This document shows, piece after piece, positions 51,830 to 61,714 of a DNA stretch of 64,000 nucleotides (its first letter is position 1; every line of letters starts with the position of its first letter). The notes under the pieces are model-generated. The model did not search any database, had not been told where the DNA came from, and was given only the letters and a program-made list of their open reading frames with translations. The translations under genes were made by a program, and so were the position numbers. The DNA is from Cytophagales bacterium (lineage in GTDB: Bacteria; Bacteroidota; Bacteroidia; Cytophagales; Cyclobacteriaceae). Location: assembly GCA_033344775.1 (NCBI GenBank), contig JAWPMT010000005.1:124001-188000 (forward strand). Direction: 5' to 3'.

Positions 51830-53317
51830 TTAATTTAACCCGACCTTCTTTAAAACTATCTTTACCACACCTTCTGCTTCAGCCGATGCCCCAAAAAACA
51901 ATACTGCTCCACCAAAAACCAACGTAGTAGCCAAGGATCGGACCACAATGTTCCAAAAGGCGTTGAAAGGAATGGGTATCCAATAAAACAGGGCAAATGT
52001 GATTAATCCAATGATCAGTGCTTTAAGGTGGTTGATCGACCAGGGAGAAAGCCCCATAGTCTTCAAAATAATGATGTATCTGGAAACCACGCTCAGCAAA
52101 ACTACCAGCAACATTGCCATAGCAGCCCCACTAATACCCATCGTTGGTATGAGCGTAACATTCAAAATGATCATGATCAGGCCACTCACCCACAAGATAT
52201 GCAGGTTGTAATTTCGATATCCTGAAAAGACCAGCACTTCACCTGCAGTCCCTCCTACCATCAACAACACTTTCGCCGCTCCTATCCAGACAACCACTTC
52301 AAATCCTTGTCGAAAGATGTCCCCTTTTGGGATCAGCATAAACAGGTCTTCCAGATTGGTCATGATCCCGATGAAGATCAAAAAACTGAGCAGAGACAGG
52401 TTCAGGGATGAACGCACATACATGTCCTTCACTCCGGCCATGTCATTTTCACTAAAAAGCTTAGCGTAAATCGGTGAGGTGATCTGAGAAGTAGCGCGTT
52501 TGGGCATTTCAATGATCGTCGCCAGGTAAAGACAGGTCACAAAAATACCATTGGCTTCCAGGCCGAGATACGTAGAAGTCAATACCGATCCCAAATTGAG
52601 AATAAGGGAGGTGCCTATCCCCATGAACAACACGTATGCTCCAAAATCTCTGGTTTCCTTCAACCATTCCCTGGTCAGTAAACCGGGCTTAAAAACCAGC
52701 CTGAATGGGTATTTGATGTAACCCAATAGGGCCACAAAAAGGGTCGTAGAAAGGTAATTGATCGATATGCCTGCAATCAGCCACTCAAAATCGATGTATC
52801 CCATGCCGTAGCCGATGATCAGGAAAACGATCACCATACGCAGGTGTACTTCTTTGAAGTAATTTGGAATGGTAATATTATAGTGCGCCCGGTAAAACGC
52901 AGCAAAATACTCGTATAGGCTTTGTGAAAACAAGATAAAGAAAGAGACGTAGATGTAAGACAGATAAGCTTCGGACTTCTCTGCAAATGCAGCCTCCACA
53001 TAAGGCAGAAAGGCCATGAGCAATCCTAACAAGATGAGGTTTCCTAATATGACCAGAGTCGTCTGAAAAATATAATAAGTACTCTTCAACTCCTGATCTT
53101 CCCCAAATTGTGGGTGATATTTAACCAGGGTACGAGGCATCCCTAAGGAAGCGATTGGAACCAGGAACATGCCATTGGTCTGGATCAATCGGATCAGACC
53201 GATCTGATCAATGCTCAGAAAAGTAGGGAACAAAACAAAGGTATTGATGTACCCAAGGGCTACTCCGAAATAGGTTAAAAACGAAACCCAAAAAGCCTGT
53301 CTGATGACAATCCCCAT
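51830..53317 (-). CDS. Polysaccharide flippase (Wzx/MVF-type)
   Basis: This 495-residue integral membrane protein has about fourteen helices in the MATE/MOP arrangement (WVSFLTYFGVALGYINTFVL; LVPIASLGMPRTLVKYHPQF). Such proteins flip lipid-linked oligosaccharides across the inner membrane. Gaps to both neighbours are four bases, so it is co-transcribed with the class V aminotransferase and the sulfotransferase-like gene. No complete glycan gene cluster is seen, so the substrate is unknown. Confidence 0.9.
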   Translation of the reverse strand: MGIVIRQAFWVSFLTYFGVALGYINTFVLFPTFLSIDQIGLIRLIQTNGMFLVPIASLGMPRTLVKYHPQFGEDQELKSTYYIFQTTLVILGNLILLGLLMAFLPYVEAAFAEKSEAYLSYIYVSFFILFSQSLYEYFAAFYRAHYNITIPNYFKEVHLRMVIVFLIIGYGMGYIDFEWLIAGISINYLSTTLFVALLGYIKYPFRLVFKPGLLTREWLKETRDFGAYVLFMGIGTSLILNLGSVLTSTYLGLEANGIFVTCLYLATIIEMPKRATSQITSPIYAKLFSENDMAGVKDMYVRSSLNLSLLSFLIFIGIMTNLEDLFMLIPKGDIFRQGFEVVVWIGAAKVLLMVGGTAGEVLVFSGYRNYNLHILWVSGLIMIILNVTLIPTMGISGAAMAMLLVVLLSVVSRYIIILKTMGLSPWSINHLKALIIGLITFALFYWIPIPFNAFWNIVVRSLATTLVFGGAVLFFGASAEAEGVVKIVLKKVGLN

Positions 53318-53321
53318 GCTA

Positions 53322-54386
53322 CTAATTCAAAGCCGCGATCAAGCGATCAATATCAGCTTCATTGTTATAGAAATGTGGCGAAAGACGCAATTTACCTCTT
53401 TGTTTAGAGGTCTGAACTTTGGCAGCAGCTAATTCCTCGTATTTCCCATCAGGCACTTCTACACGAAAAATGGTAGAACGCGTCCCTTCGGCCAGGTCCA
53501 CCGTATGTCCAGCATTCTGAAGGGCATTGATCAAAGAAGTCCGATACGTCGTATTTTTCTTATAGATGACCTCCATACCCACTTCGTTGATGAGTGAAAG
53601 CCCTTCGTACAACGACAGAACGTTGAAAAACATGGCATTTCCTACTTCCAGCGAAGCAGCACCTGTTTTCGCATGTCCTGTCCCAAAATCAATGCTGTTC
53701 CAACCCTGAAAAGCCTTGAAATGTGGCATTAGGTCTTCAGAAACGTAGCCCAAAGCCACGCCATATCCGGCAAGTAGCCATTTGAAAGCACTGGTCAGAA
53801 ATACCATCGACAGGTCCGGGTCAACCTTGAAAGGAATGGCGCCGAATCCCTGCGTACCATCCAACACCAAAATAGCATCATGTCTTTTGCACAAGTCATA
53901 AATACGATCCAGGTCAATTTCAAACCCGTCCGCCGACTGGACCCAACTCATGCACAATATTTTGTTTCCCTGAGAAAGTATAGCCTCCAGTTCTTCATAC
54001 AGGTTGGCCGCCTTGTAGTCACAGCTTTCTATTTCAAACCCATGTGAGCGCCAAGGCAACACGACTGAAGGAAAGTCCTTATCCAACAACACGACCTTAC
54101 GACCCTTGGGTAAATACAAACTAGAAAGGTTGATCCCGGTTGACACATTGGGAATAAAGAATACCTGATCAGCAGTCGAACCCATCATGTCCGCAGACAA
54201 TTGACGTGTAAGCTCATATTTTTCAGACCATTCGCTGAACTCCCAGGAACCGTGGAGGGAAAGGCTCTGCAAATACCTTTGCTGAAGCGTTGCTACGGTA
54301 GTGGGTACCGCACAAAATCTGGCTGTGTTGAAATAGGTGTAATCCTTCAAAATCGGGAACATCGCCCGGGATTCCTCAATGGTCAT
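53322..54386 (-). CDS. Class V aminotransferase-fold PLP enzyme
   Basis: This 354-residue PLP enzyme of the cysteine desulfurase/selenocysteine lyase-like group has LVLDGTQGFGAIPF for the cofactor aspartate and the Schiff-base lysine in TSAFKWLLAGYGVALGYV. It lacks an obvious catalytic cysteine loop of IscS/SufS type. An aminotransferase, lyase or epimerase-like role is therefore as likely as desulfuration. Its operon neighbours (TauE-type transporter 14 bases upstream, flippase, sulfotransferase) suggest sulfur or sulfonate chemistry, but this is inference. Confidence 0.85.
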   Translation of the reverse strand: MTIEESRAMFPILKDYTYFNTARFCAVPTTVATLQQRYLQSLSLHGSWEFSEWSEKYELTRQLSADMMGSTADQVFFIPNVSTGINLSSLYLPKGRKVVLLDKDFPSVVLPWRSHGFEIESCDYKAANLYEELEAILSQGNKILCMSWVQSADGFEIDLDRIYDLCKRHDAILVLDGTQGFGAIPFKVDPDLSMVFLTSAFKWLLAGYGVALGYVSEDLMPHFKAFQGWNSIDFGTGHAKTGAASLEVGNAMFFNVLSLYEGLSLINEVGMEVIYKKNTTYRTSLINALQNAGHTVDLAEGTRSTIFRVEVPDGKYEELAAAKVQTSKQRGKLRLSPHFYNNEADIDRLIAALN

Positions 54387-54400
54387 ATAAAGCAGTTATT

Positions 54401-55150
54401 CTAAAAGAACCAAAGTTTGATCGCCAAAGCTACAACGGTAATGATTAGGAACATTCGGATCCATTTATCGTCTTTTCCAACAGACCAGCGACTGGCCACC
54501 CAACCTCCCGTAGCATTGCCTATGGCCAGGATCAGTCCATATTCCCAACGGATCTTACCTTCCAAATAAAAGACGATGATGGCAAAAACAGAATAGATCA
54601 AAATCACAAATACTTTAATACTGTTCGTTTTGGCCATGCCCAACCCATGGACATTGGTGAGTACCGCTATGACTAAAAAGCCTACTCCAGCCTGGATGAA
54701 ACCGCCATAAATACCTACAAAAAAGAAAAGGAAAACAGATAAGGCTACTCTACCTTTAGAAAAGTCTTCTATGTCAAATTTCTTAGTTAAATAGGGCTTA
54801 AGAAGGGTCAATACCATCACCATCACCATGACAACCGCCAAAATCCTTCTAAACAGCTCACCACTAATATCGACGGCAATTTTTGCACCGAGTATTGCTC
54901 CTATTGCTGCAGAGATAGCTACCCAGAGTGAGTAAGGAAACAGAAAAACGCCTTTGCTGCGAAAACCCTGTACTGCAAATATGTTTTGAACAAAAAGTGC
55001 TATCCTATTTGAAGCATTGGCCTCAACGGGAGGCAATCCCATAAAGATCAATAATGGCATAGTAATCAAAGATCCACCACCAGCAAGGGTATTAATGACA
55101 CCAGCAAAAAGACCGGCAGCGATCAGCATGAGAATTTCCTGCCATTCCAT
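54401..55150 (-). CDS. TauE/SafE family anion exporter
   Basis: This 249-residue membrane protein has about eight helices and the two repeated TauE motifs (AGLFAGVINTLAGGGSLITM; FFVGIYGGFIQAGVGFLVIA). The family exports sulfite, sulfoacetate or related organosulfur anions. Its ATG overlaps the folK stop as TGATG, so translation is coupled. The downstream class V PLP enzyme and sulfotransferase-like gene make a sulfur-linked role plausible. Confidence 0.9.
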   Translation of the reverse strand: MEWQEILMLIAAGLFAGVINTLAGGGSLITMPLLIFMGLPPVEANASNRIALFVQNIFAVQGFRSKGVFLFPYSLWVAISAAIGAILGAKIAVDISGELFRRILAVVMVMVMVLTLLKPYLTKKFDIEDFSKGRVALSVFLFFFVGIYGGFIQAGVGFLVIAVLTNVHGLGMAKTNSIKVFVILIYSVFAIIVFYLEGKIRWEYGLILAIGNATGGWVASRWSVGKDDKWIRMFLIITVVALAIKLWFF

Positions 55151-55644
55151 CAGCCCAAAGTAAGCTTGGTTTTCTTTACTTCCAAAGGGTCTTCACAAGC
55201 CCCTAGCAAGGCCATGTGACTCTGATTCAATACAGGATGGTTGACAAAAGCCGCCAATTCGACCAAAGGAAGCAGGGTGAATTTTCGGTTTTGGATCTCA
55301 GGATGTGGAATCGTCAACTTTCGGGTGTTTACAACCTGATCAAAATAATAGAGAATATCTACGTCGATGGTCCTTTCGCCCCATTTTTCAAATCGTGTTC
55401 TTCCTAACTCCTCCTCTACGTCCTGACACTTGAGTAATAGGACTTCAGGCGTAAAAGAGGTTCGTACTTCCAGTAACACATTGAGAAACCAAGGCTGATC
55501 TTCTTTACCCCAGGGTTGTGTCTCATAAATGGAAGAACTGGCAAGAACGTCAATTCCAGCTTCCAGTAAAAGCTGTTTGGCTCTTATCAAGTTTTTGTGT
55601 CGGTCACCCAGATTCGTTCCAAGTAGTAAAAAAATGCCAGTCAT
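55150..55644 (-). CDS. folK: 2-amino-4-hydroxy-6-hydroxymethyldihydropteridine pyrophosphokinase
   Basis: This 164-residue HPPK transfers pyrophosphate from ATP to hydroxymethyl-dihydropterin in folate synthesis. Signature elements are LLLGTNLGDRHKNLIRA, YETQPWGKEDQPWFLN, LGRTRFEKWGERTIDVDILY with the two magnesium aspartates, and IPHPEIQNRKFTLLPL. It is the first gene of the minus operon and is divergent from sppA across 199 bases. No other folate gene is near, although the class IV aminotransferase at 59388 could be PabC-like. Confidence 0.95.
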   Translation of the reverse strand: MTGIFLLLGTNLGDRHKNLIRAKQLLLEAGIDVLASSSIYETQPWGKEDQPWFLNVLLEVRTSFTPEVLLLKCQDVEEELGRTRFEKWGERTIDVDILYYFDQVVNTRKLTIPHPEIQNRKFTLLPLVELAAFVNHPVLNQSHMALLGACEDPLEVKKTKLTLG

Positions 55645-55843
55645 TATTTGTCCACGTTAGCTTGCGATATGAATGAATTATTGGTTGATATCATAGCCAG
55701 AACGAATGAATCGGTCAATATTGAGTTGGAGACGACCATCCGTTCGTAAAATTACATTTGAAAGCCAAGTGCCAATAGGATGTCCGCATTAGTTTTGCGA
55801 AAATTAACAACGAGAAGTATTCGTACTTCTGAGATTTAGTAGC

Positions 55844-57592
55844 ATGCTTTCATTCTTTCGAAGTTTATTGGCCACCATCATCGGCTTATTCCTATTTACA
55901 TTCATTGGTTTCTTTCTATTGATTTTCATCATTGGCGCAGCATCGGAAGATCCTGTCCCTGAAGTGAAGGACCAATCGGTGCTTGCTTTGAAACTTAGCG
56001 GCGTATTATTGGAACGTGCTTATGAAGATCCATTTGAAGACCTTTTGCCTGGCAATACAGTCAGTAGTCATGGATTATTAGAGATCATACAATCCATAGC
56101 AAGTGCTAAGGATGATCCAAAAATTGAAGGTATCTATTTGCAACCTTCTTTCTTATCCGGAGGATATGCCTCCATGCAGGAGATCAGAGATGCCTTGATT
56201 GACTTCAAGAGCTCCGGTAAGTTCATCATGGCCTATGGCGAGTTCATGACCGAAGGCGATTACTACATCGCATCTGTCGCAGATCAATTGTTTCTGAACT
56301 CTCAGGGCAGCATAGAATTCAATGGCCTGAGTGCGAATGTTACGTTCTATCAGGGCATGTTTGAGAAACTGGATATCGAACCTGAGATATTCCGGGTTGG
56401 AGAATATAAGAGTGCCATTGAACCTTATATCCGCAAAGACCTGAGCAAGGAAAACGAATACCAGCTTTCAGAACTTTTGAACAACATCAACGACTTCTAC
56501 CTGAATGGTGTAGCCGAATCAACTGATCAAACATTCGAAAAAGTCAAAGAAGTCCAGGACCAGATGATGGTTCAGGTTCCTGAAGATGCGGAAGCATACG
56601 GATTGGTTTCAAAAATTGCCTACAAGGATGAATTACTCAACCTTATTGTTGACGAATTGGGGGTAGATGAGATCGATGACATCAACTTCATTTCCTACAA
56701 AACCTACCATAAGACAGTCAGTTCCGAATACTCCAGAAACAAAGTGGCGGTAATCATGACCGAAGGCAATATCGTGATGGCCGGAGACCCCAACACAAGC
56801 ATTGTCGGTGATAAAATCGCCAGAGAGATCAGAAAAGCACGTGACAATGACGCCATCAAAGCGATTGTGCTGCGTGTAAATTCTCCTGGAGGAAGCATTA
56901 CGGCATCGGACATCATCTGGCATGAAGTAATGGAAGCCAAAAAAGTAAAGCCCGTGATCGCTTCTATGGGAACCTATGCGGCATCCGGAGGATATTACAT
57001 CTCCATGCCTTGCGATACCATCGTAGCACAGCCAAATACCATTACCGGATCTATTGGTATATTCAGCATGCTCTTCAATTTTGGAGATTTTCTGGAGAAT
57101 AAGCTTGGTATCACCCACGATGTTGTATCCACAGGCGAATACTCCGATCTGATCACTGTGACCCGATCGATGACACCACAGGAAAGAGCGATCATTCAAA
57201 GAGGTGTAGATCGCGGGTATGAAACATTCATAAGCAAGGCTGCGGAAGGTCGAGGATTGACCAAAGAAAGAATTGACGAATTAGGTGGCGGTCGCGTGTG
57301 GACTGGTGAACAGGCACTGGCACATGATCTGGTAGACGTACTGGGTAGCTTTAACGATGCCATTGAAATTGCTGCATCAGCCGCGGGTATTTCCGATGAT
57401 TACAGCGTCCGGTACTACCCGGAACAAAAACCTTACTTTGAAGAATTGATCGAAAAACTAGGCTCTGATGTTCGTCTGAAGATATTCCAACCTGATTATG
57501 GCATGTTGCAGCCGTACATGAAAGAGATCGAAACCTTACAAGAACTTCAAGGGATTCAGGCCAGGATGCCTATGAACCTGGAAATTCACTAA
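55844..57592 (+). CDS. sppA: Signal peptide peptidase SppA, 67K type
   Basis: This 582-residue membrane-bound serine protease cleaves remnant signal peptides. One N-terminal membrane helix (about 7-33) is followed by two tandem SppA domains. The general base is Lys189 (GEYKSAIEP) in the first and the nucleophile is Ser381 (YAASGGYYIS) in the second, matching the Lys/Ser dyad of the double-domain type. It heads a plus-strand series with the small membrane protein, bioB, thioesterase and class IV aminotransferase, with gaps of five bases or less. Confidence 0.95.
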   Translation: MLSFFRSLLATIIGLFLFTFIGFFLLIFIIGAASEDPVPEVKDQSVLALKLSGVLLERAYEDPFEDLLPGNTVSSHGLLEIIQSIASAKDDPKIEGIYLQPSFLSGGYASMQEIRDALIDFKSSGKFIMAYGEFMTEGDYYIASVADQLFLNSQGSIEFNGLSANVTFYQGMFEKLDIEPEIFRVGEYKSAIEPYIRKDLSKENEYQLSELLNNINDFYLNGVAESTDQTFEKVKEVQDQMMVQVPEDAEAYGLVSKIAYKDELLNLIVDELGVDEIDDINFISYKTYHKTVSSEYSRNKVAVIMTEGNIVMAGDPNTSIVGDKIAREIRKARDNDAIKAIVLRVNSPGGSITASDIIWHEVMEAKKVKPVIASMGTYAASGGYYISMPCDTIVAQPNTITGSIGIFSMLFNFGDFLENKLGITHDVVSTGEYSDLITVTRSMTPQERAIIQRGVDRGYETFISKAAEGRGLTKERIDELGGGRVWTGEQALAHDLVDVLGSFNDAIEIAASAAGISDDYSVRYYPEQKPYFEELIEKLGSDVRLKIFQPDYGMLQPYMKEIETLQELQGIQARMPMNLEIH

Positions 57593-57597
57593 GACCT

Positions 57598-57960
57598 ATG
57601 GCGATTAGATTGAACAAAAAGAGTCTAATCCGCTGGAAAGTATACGTGGACCGGGCCAGGATGTACATTGGCTATGCACAATTCCTGATGATCGGACTGG
57701 TCTTTCTGGACCGGTTCAAAGGAACACCTACCGGTGATCTCATCTTTGAGTACAGTCTTATTTCCATTCCCATCCTGTTTTTCCTGTTCATTATTTTTTC
57801 ATTGATATTGGGATTCTTCGATTCTAAGTTAGGTTTGCGCGAAGAAGAGATCAGGAATCATGCTTCGTCCAATCCGGTGCTGAGAGAGATCCTGGAAGAT
57901 ATTCGGGAAATCAAGCAAAAACTAGTCGAATTGGAAACCCAAGAAAAACCCAAGAACTAA
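57598..57960 (+). CDS. Small membrane protein, function unknown
   Basis: This 120-residue protein has two membrane helices (about 22-40 and 53-80) and a charged C-terminal coiled coil ([20 protein letters not shown]). It begins five bases after sppA and ends one base before bioB, so it is part of that transcript. I do not recognise the family. It might be a partner of SppA or simply a conserved membrane protein. Confidence 0.75.
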   Translation: MAIRLNKKSLIRWKVYVDRARMYIGYAQFLMIGLVFLDRFKGTPTGDLIFEYSLISIPILFFLFIIFSLILGFFDSKLGLREEEIRNHASSNPVLREILEDIREIKQKLVELETQEKPKN

Positions 57961-57961
57961 C

Positions 57962-58954
57962 ATGCAAATAAGACACGACTGGACCAAAGAAGAAATTCAA
58001 GCCATCTACGATCGTCCTTTGATGGACCTGATCTATGACGCTGCTACTGTTCATCGCGCGAACAATGACCCTAGCGAAGTACAAGTCTGCACGCTGTTGT
58101 CTGTAAAAACCGGTGGTTGTCCAGAAGATTGTGCCTATTGCCCGCAAGCGGCAAGGTACCATACTGATGTAAAGGTCCACAAGCTACTGGATGTAGATGT
58201 GGTGTTAGAAAAAGCCCAGAATGCCAAAGACAATGGATCTACCCGCTTCTGTATGGGTGCTGCCTGGAGAGAGGTGAGAGACAACCGGGATTTCGACAAG
58301 GTGATCGATATGGTGAAAGGCGTGAATGACATGGGCATGGAAGTATGCTGTACTTTAGGCATGCTCACTGAAGATCAGGCGCAAAAGCTGAAAGATGCTG
58401 GTTTGTATGCCTATAATCACAATCTGGACACCAGTGAGGAGCACTATGAAGAAATCATCACGACCCGAACCTATGATAATCGCCTGGACACGTTGACAAA
58501 CGTAAGAAAAGCGAATATCTCTGTTTGTTCCGGTGGGATCATTGGCATGGGAGAAACAGTAATGGACCGTGTGGGCATGCTGCAAACGCTTGCTAATCTT
58601 CCTGAGCACCCGGAATCCGTACCGGTAAATGCGTTGGTACCCGTACCTGGTACACCACTGGAAGAGCAACCTAAAGTTTCCGTTTGGGACATGGTCAGAA
58701 TGATCGCCACAGCTCGTATCATCATGCCTAAAGCGCAAGTGAGACTTTCTGCTGGGCGGGTTCGAATGAATGTGGAAGAGCAAGCATTATGCTTCCTGGC
58801 TGGTGCCAACTCAATCTTCGCAGGAGACGAACTGTTAACAACTCCTAATCCTGAAGTCAATCAGGACAAGGAAATGTTCCAGACCCTTAATCTCAAGCCT
58901 CGGGAATCCTTCAAAGGAGCTGCCGCTGAGAAGTTTGAGATGAGCGAAGCATGA
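57962..58954 (+). CDS. bioB: Biotin synthase
   Basis: This 330-residue radical SAM enzyme converts dethiobiotin to biotin. The 4Fe-4S motif is C53-x3-C57-x2-C60 ([10 protein letters not shown]). Further family stretches are [37 protein letters not shown] and QVRLSAGRV with the arginine that ligates the 2Fe-2S cluster. Its stop overlaps the next gene as ATGA. No other bio genes are nearby. Confidence 0.97.
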   Translation: MQIRHDWTKEEIQAIYDRPLMDLIYDAATVHRANNDPSEVQVCTLLSVKTGGCPEDCAYCPQAARYHTDVKVHKLLDVDVVLEKAQNAKDNGSTRFCMGAAWREVRDNRDFDKVIDMVKGVNDMGMEVCCTLGMLTEDQAQKLKDAGLYAYNHNLDTSEEHYEEIITTRTYDNRLDTLTNVRKANISVCSGGIIGMGETVMDRVGMLQTLANLPEHPESVPVNALVPVPGTPLEEQPKVSVWDMVRMIATARIIMPKAQVRLSAGRVRMNVEEQALCFLAGANSIFAGDELLTTPNPEVNQDKEMFQTLNLKPRESFKGAAAEKFEMSEA

Positions 58955-59388
58955 TCGAAGATCACTACCGAAAGCTGGAGCGCATGTACCTGCAGAGCAA
59001 CATTCAGCAGGAAATGTATGAAACCACTGCCATTGAGATCAGTAATAAGCAAGCGGTGGTTTCGCTTAACATTCAGGAAAAGTATTTCCACGCTTTGGGT
59101 GCCATCCATGGGTCAGTCTATTTCAAATTATTAGATGATTCGGCCTTTTTCGCAGTGAACTCGGTAGTGACGGATCGATTTGTACTCACGACCAATTTCA
59201 ATACCAATTTGATGCGTCCGGTTACCGGCGGTAAACTTACTGCCACTGGTAAATTGCAATTCCAGTCTCGCAACTTGTTCATCGCACATGCGTCTCTGGC
59301 AGATGAAAGAGGCAAAGAAGTGGCATTTGGTACCGGACATTTCATGAAGAGCCAAATTGAACTTACCAAAGAAATAGGTTATCACTAA
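58951..59388 (+). CDS. PaaI-type hotdog thioesterase
   Basis: This 145-residue hotdog-fold protein has [21 protein letters not shown] (helix with the catalytic-type Asp) and [19 protein letters not shown]. These are typical of the PaaI/4HBT acyl-CoA thioesterases. The substrate is unknown. It overlaps bioB by four bases at the start and the aminotransferase gene by one base at its end, which indicates translational coupling in the bioB operon. Confidence 0.88.
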   Translation: MIEDHYRKLERMYLQSNIQQEMYETTAIEISNKQAVVSLNIQEKYFHALGAIHGSVYFKLLDDSAFFAVNSVVTDRFVLTTNFNTNLMRPVTGGKLTATGKLQFQSRNLFIAHASLADERGKEVAFGTGHFMKSQIELTKEIGYH

Positions 59389-60206
59389 TGTCCAGGTGGT
59401 TTTATGTCAATGGTGAATTTGTACAGGAAGAACAGGCCGTTTTGCCCCTGACACAAACTGGTTTTCAACGTGCTTACGGTATTTTTGATCATTTCCGTGC
59501 GGACCAGGGACGGCCAAGGTTCATGCGAGATTACCTGGATCGTTTCGATCAATCTCAAAAATTCCTTAACCTTACTCATGAGATCAGTATCACAGAGATT
59601 GAAGCGGCAGTTACCGAATTGCAAGTCAGAAACCAGTTCGAGTTCAGCACCTATAAACTGGTATTGATGGGTGATGGCCCGGATACTTCCGACACCTTGT
59701 TTGAGCCATTCTTTTACATCATTAACAAACCCATTAACCCCGACCAACTTCCTACTGAAACCGGAATGATCACGCATGAGTATTTGCGCGAGCTTCCTAA
59801 GGTGAAATCATTGAATTACCTGAATTCCTATGCACTGCATCGCAAGAGGGTCGCAGCAAAAGCAGGAGAAGTCCTGTATCATCTGAATGGTCAGGTTTCT
59901 GAAGCCTCCAGAAGTAATGTCTATGTGATCAGAGATGGCCAACTCATCACTGCCGCAGATAATATCTTGCATGGCGTAACCAGGAAGCACGTTCTCAAAA
60001 TTGCCGAAGACATCTTACCTGTAGAAGTTGGCACACTTCGCATTAACGACTTATTGGATGCCGATGAAATTTTCCTAACCAGTACGCTCAAAGAAGTGAT
60101 GCCCGTCACATTCGTTGATGACCAAAAGTTTTCGAAAACTGGACATTTTACAAATAAGATCAAGACAGCTTTCAAGGAGTACACTATCGGGCAATTACAA
60201 GCCTAA
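59388..60206 (+). CDS. Class IV aminotransferase (PabC / BCAT / DAAT fold)
   Basis: This 272-residue PLP enzyme has the fold-type IV layout: FVQEEQAVLPLTQTGFQRAY, the Schiff-base lysine in LPKVKSLNYLNSYALHRKR, the glutamate in GQVSEASRSNVYVI and the phosphate-binding STLKEVMPV. Members include aminodeoxychorismate lyase (folate), branched-chain and D-amino acid aminotransferases. The folK gene 4 kb away makes a PabC role conceivable, but specificity cannot be read. Its 3' end overlaps the convergent glycosyltransferase by four bases. Confidence 0.88.
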   Translation: MSRWFYVNGEFVQEEQAVLPLTQTGFQRAYGIFDHFRADQGRPRFMRDYLDRFDQSQKFLNLTHEISITEIEAAVTELQVRNQFEFSTYKLVLMGDGPDTSDTLFEPFFYIINKPINPDQLPTETGMITHEYLRELPKVKSLNYLNSYALHRKRVAAKAGEVLYHLNGQVSEASRSNVYVIRDGQLITAADNILHGVTRKHVLKIAEDILPVEVGTLRINDLLDADEIFLTSTLKEVMPVTFVDDQKFSKTGHFTNKIKTAFKEYTIGQLQA

Positions 60207-61516
60207 AGCCGCTCTAGAATAGCCGCAAGATCTTTCGCCTGCTGATCACGGGAGTTATCTTTTAATAGCTGTTCGAAATGAGCTTCATTAATCACATAAT
60301 CACCAGCATAAACCGATTGAATGAATTGGCCCATTTCCTTTGGGCTTTCACTCGAATGAACCTCCCCAATCTCATGGCCCAGAATGATCTCAGCTAGTTC
60401 TCCCTTATCCGGCGCTATACACAGAATGGGATGTTTCGCAGAAAGGTATTCAAAGAATTTCACAGGCAATACCCACTGCGCATTGTCACTTTTATTTTGG
60501 AGTAAAAGCAGCAAATCACATTTATTGTATTCCTGAAAAACCTCCTCATGCTTCAAATAACCCAGAAAAGTCGTCCTTTTTCCAAGGTATTCATCTTCCA
60601 ACAACCGGGTTTTGACGGTCTCACTCACTATGCCTCCTATCCTGAGTCGTAATTTTTCCGCAAAACTTTCATCTTCGCTGCAAAACTTGCTCAACATGTC
60701 CCATAAGAAATCAGGGTCTCGCAATTCATTGAGTAAGCCGAAATATCCGATGGTGAAATGATCAAGATCAGGTGAAGTATTCGTTTCTGGATGACGCGCT
60801 GGCATACCATTCCTGATCACTTCGATGGTGACAGGTTGCTTTGTCTTAGATTGAAATTCTGCCGCATATCCCTTACCCACAGTTAACACGCGATCACAGC
60901 CTTCTAATACTTTTCTTTCCAGCCGTTTATGAACAGATAAGACCGGTGCCGACACATACAATTTGGGCAGAATATCCCATCCTGACCAGGCGTCTCGCAG
61001 GTCTGGCATCCACTTCAAAGCAGGGAAGATCTTTTTAAGCCTGAGACCAATCAAATGCATACTATGAGGTGGGCTGGTCGTGATGCAATGAGTAATGTTT
61101 TCTTCCCTGATCAGTTGTTTCAAAAATTTCACTGAAGGACGGACCCAAAACACACGCGGATCGGGCACAAACAAATTCCCTCTGATCCATACGAATAAGT
61201 GATCAAGCCAACTTTTACTGGACTTTTCCAACACCAGTCCCTGTTGTACTTTGTCTTTGTTCTTTTTCCCCGTCAATCGATGGAAGACGGAAAATGGCTC
61301 CCAAATCGGCTGCTTGATCACCCGAATGTCTGCTATCAGATCCAACAACGCATCATCCTTTATGTCGAATTGTGGATTGGATGGTGTGTATATAATCGGT
61401 TCCCAGCCTAATTGCTTAAGGTTAGAAGAAAAATGCATCCAGCGTTGCACCCCTACCCCGCCACTTGGAGGCCAATAGTAGGTAATGATCAGTACTTTTT
61501 TATGGTTGGTCTGCAA
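60203..61516 (-). CDS. Family 4-type glycosyltransferase
   Basis: This 437-residue GT-B enzyme has the N-terminal motif YWPPSGGVGVQRW, ITTSPPHSMHLIGL, a linker (RVLTVGKGYAAEF) and a C-terminal donor site (FTIGYFGLLNELRDPDF; WVLPVKFFEYLSAKHPILCI). This is the common Bacteroidota type that modifies surface polysaccharide. The acceptor is unknown. It stands alone and is convergent with the bioB operon. Confidence 0.9.
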   Translation of the reverse strand: MQTNHKKVLIITYYWPPSGGVGVQRWMHFSSNLKQLGWEPIIYTPSNPQFDIKDDALLDLIADIRVIKQPIWEPFSVFHRLTGKKNKDKVQQGLVLEKSSKSWLDHLFVWIRGNLFVPDPRVFWVRPSVKFLKQLIREENITHCITTSPPHSMHLIGLRLKKIFPALKWMPDLRDAWSGWDILPKLYVSAPVLSVHKRLERKVLEGCDRVLTVGKGYAAEFQSKTKQPVTIEVIRNGMPARHPETNTSPDLDHFTIGYFGLLNELRDPDFLWDMLSKFCSEDESFAEKLRLRIGGIVSETVKTRLLEDEYLGKRTTFLGYLKHEEVFQEYNKCDLLLLLQNKSDNAQWVLPVKFFEYLSAKHPILCIAPDKGELAEIILGHEIGEVHSSESPKEMGQFIQSVYAGDYVINEAHFEQLLKDNSRDQQAKDLAAILERL

Positions 61517-61714
61517 GTATATACTTCCTGTTAGTGCCCTGTAAAATTAAGTGTATTTTGAAGTGATTTATGCATGGTTCTGAAAAATGCCGGATTCGAA
61601 TTATTGACAGCAAGACATTTCTGTAAAAACTCACAAAGTATTAGATTCGTATTTTCCTGAAGCATCTTCAATCAGAACATTTATTGAATTATTGGAGGCA
61701 TAAAACACAACAAC

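Noticed and set aside
56633-57199. 188-codon minus-strand ORF opposite sppA
   Set aside because: It is the antisense shadow of the SppA catalytic domain, with no family match.
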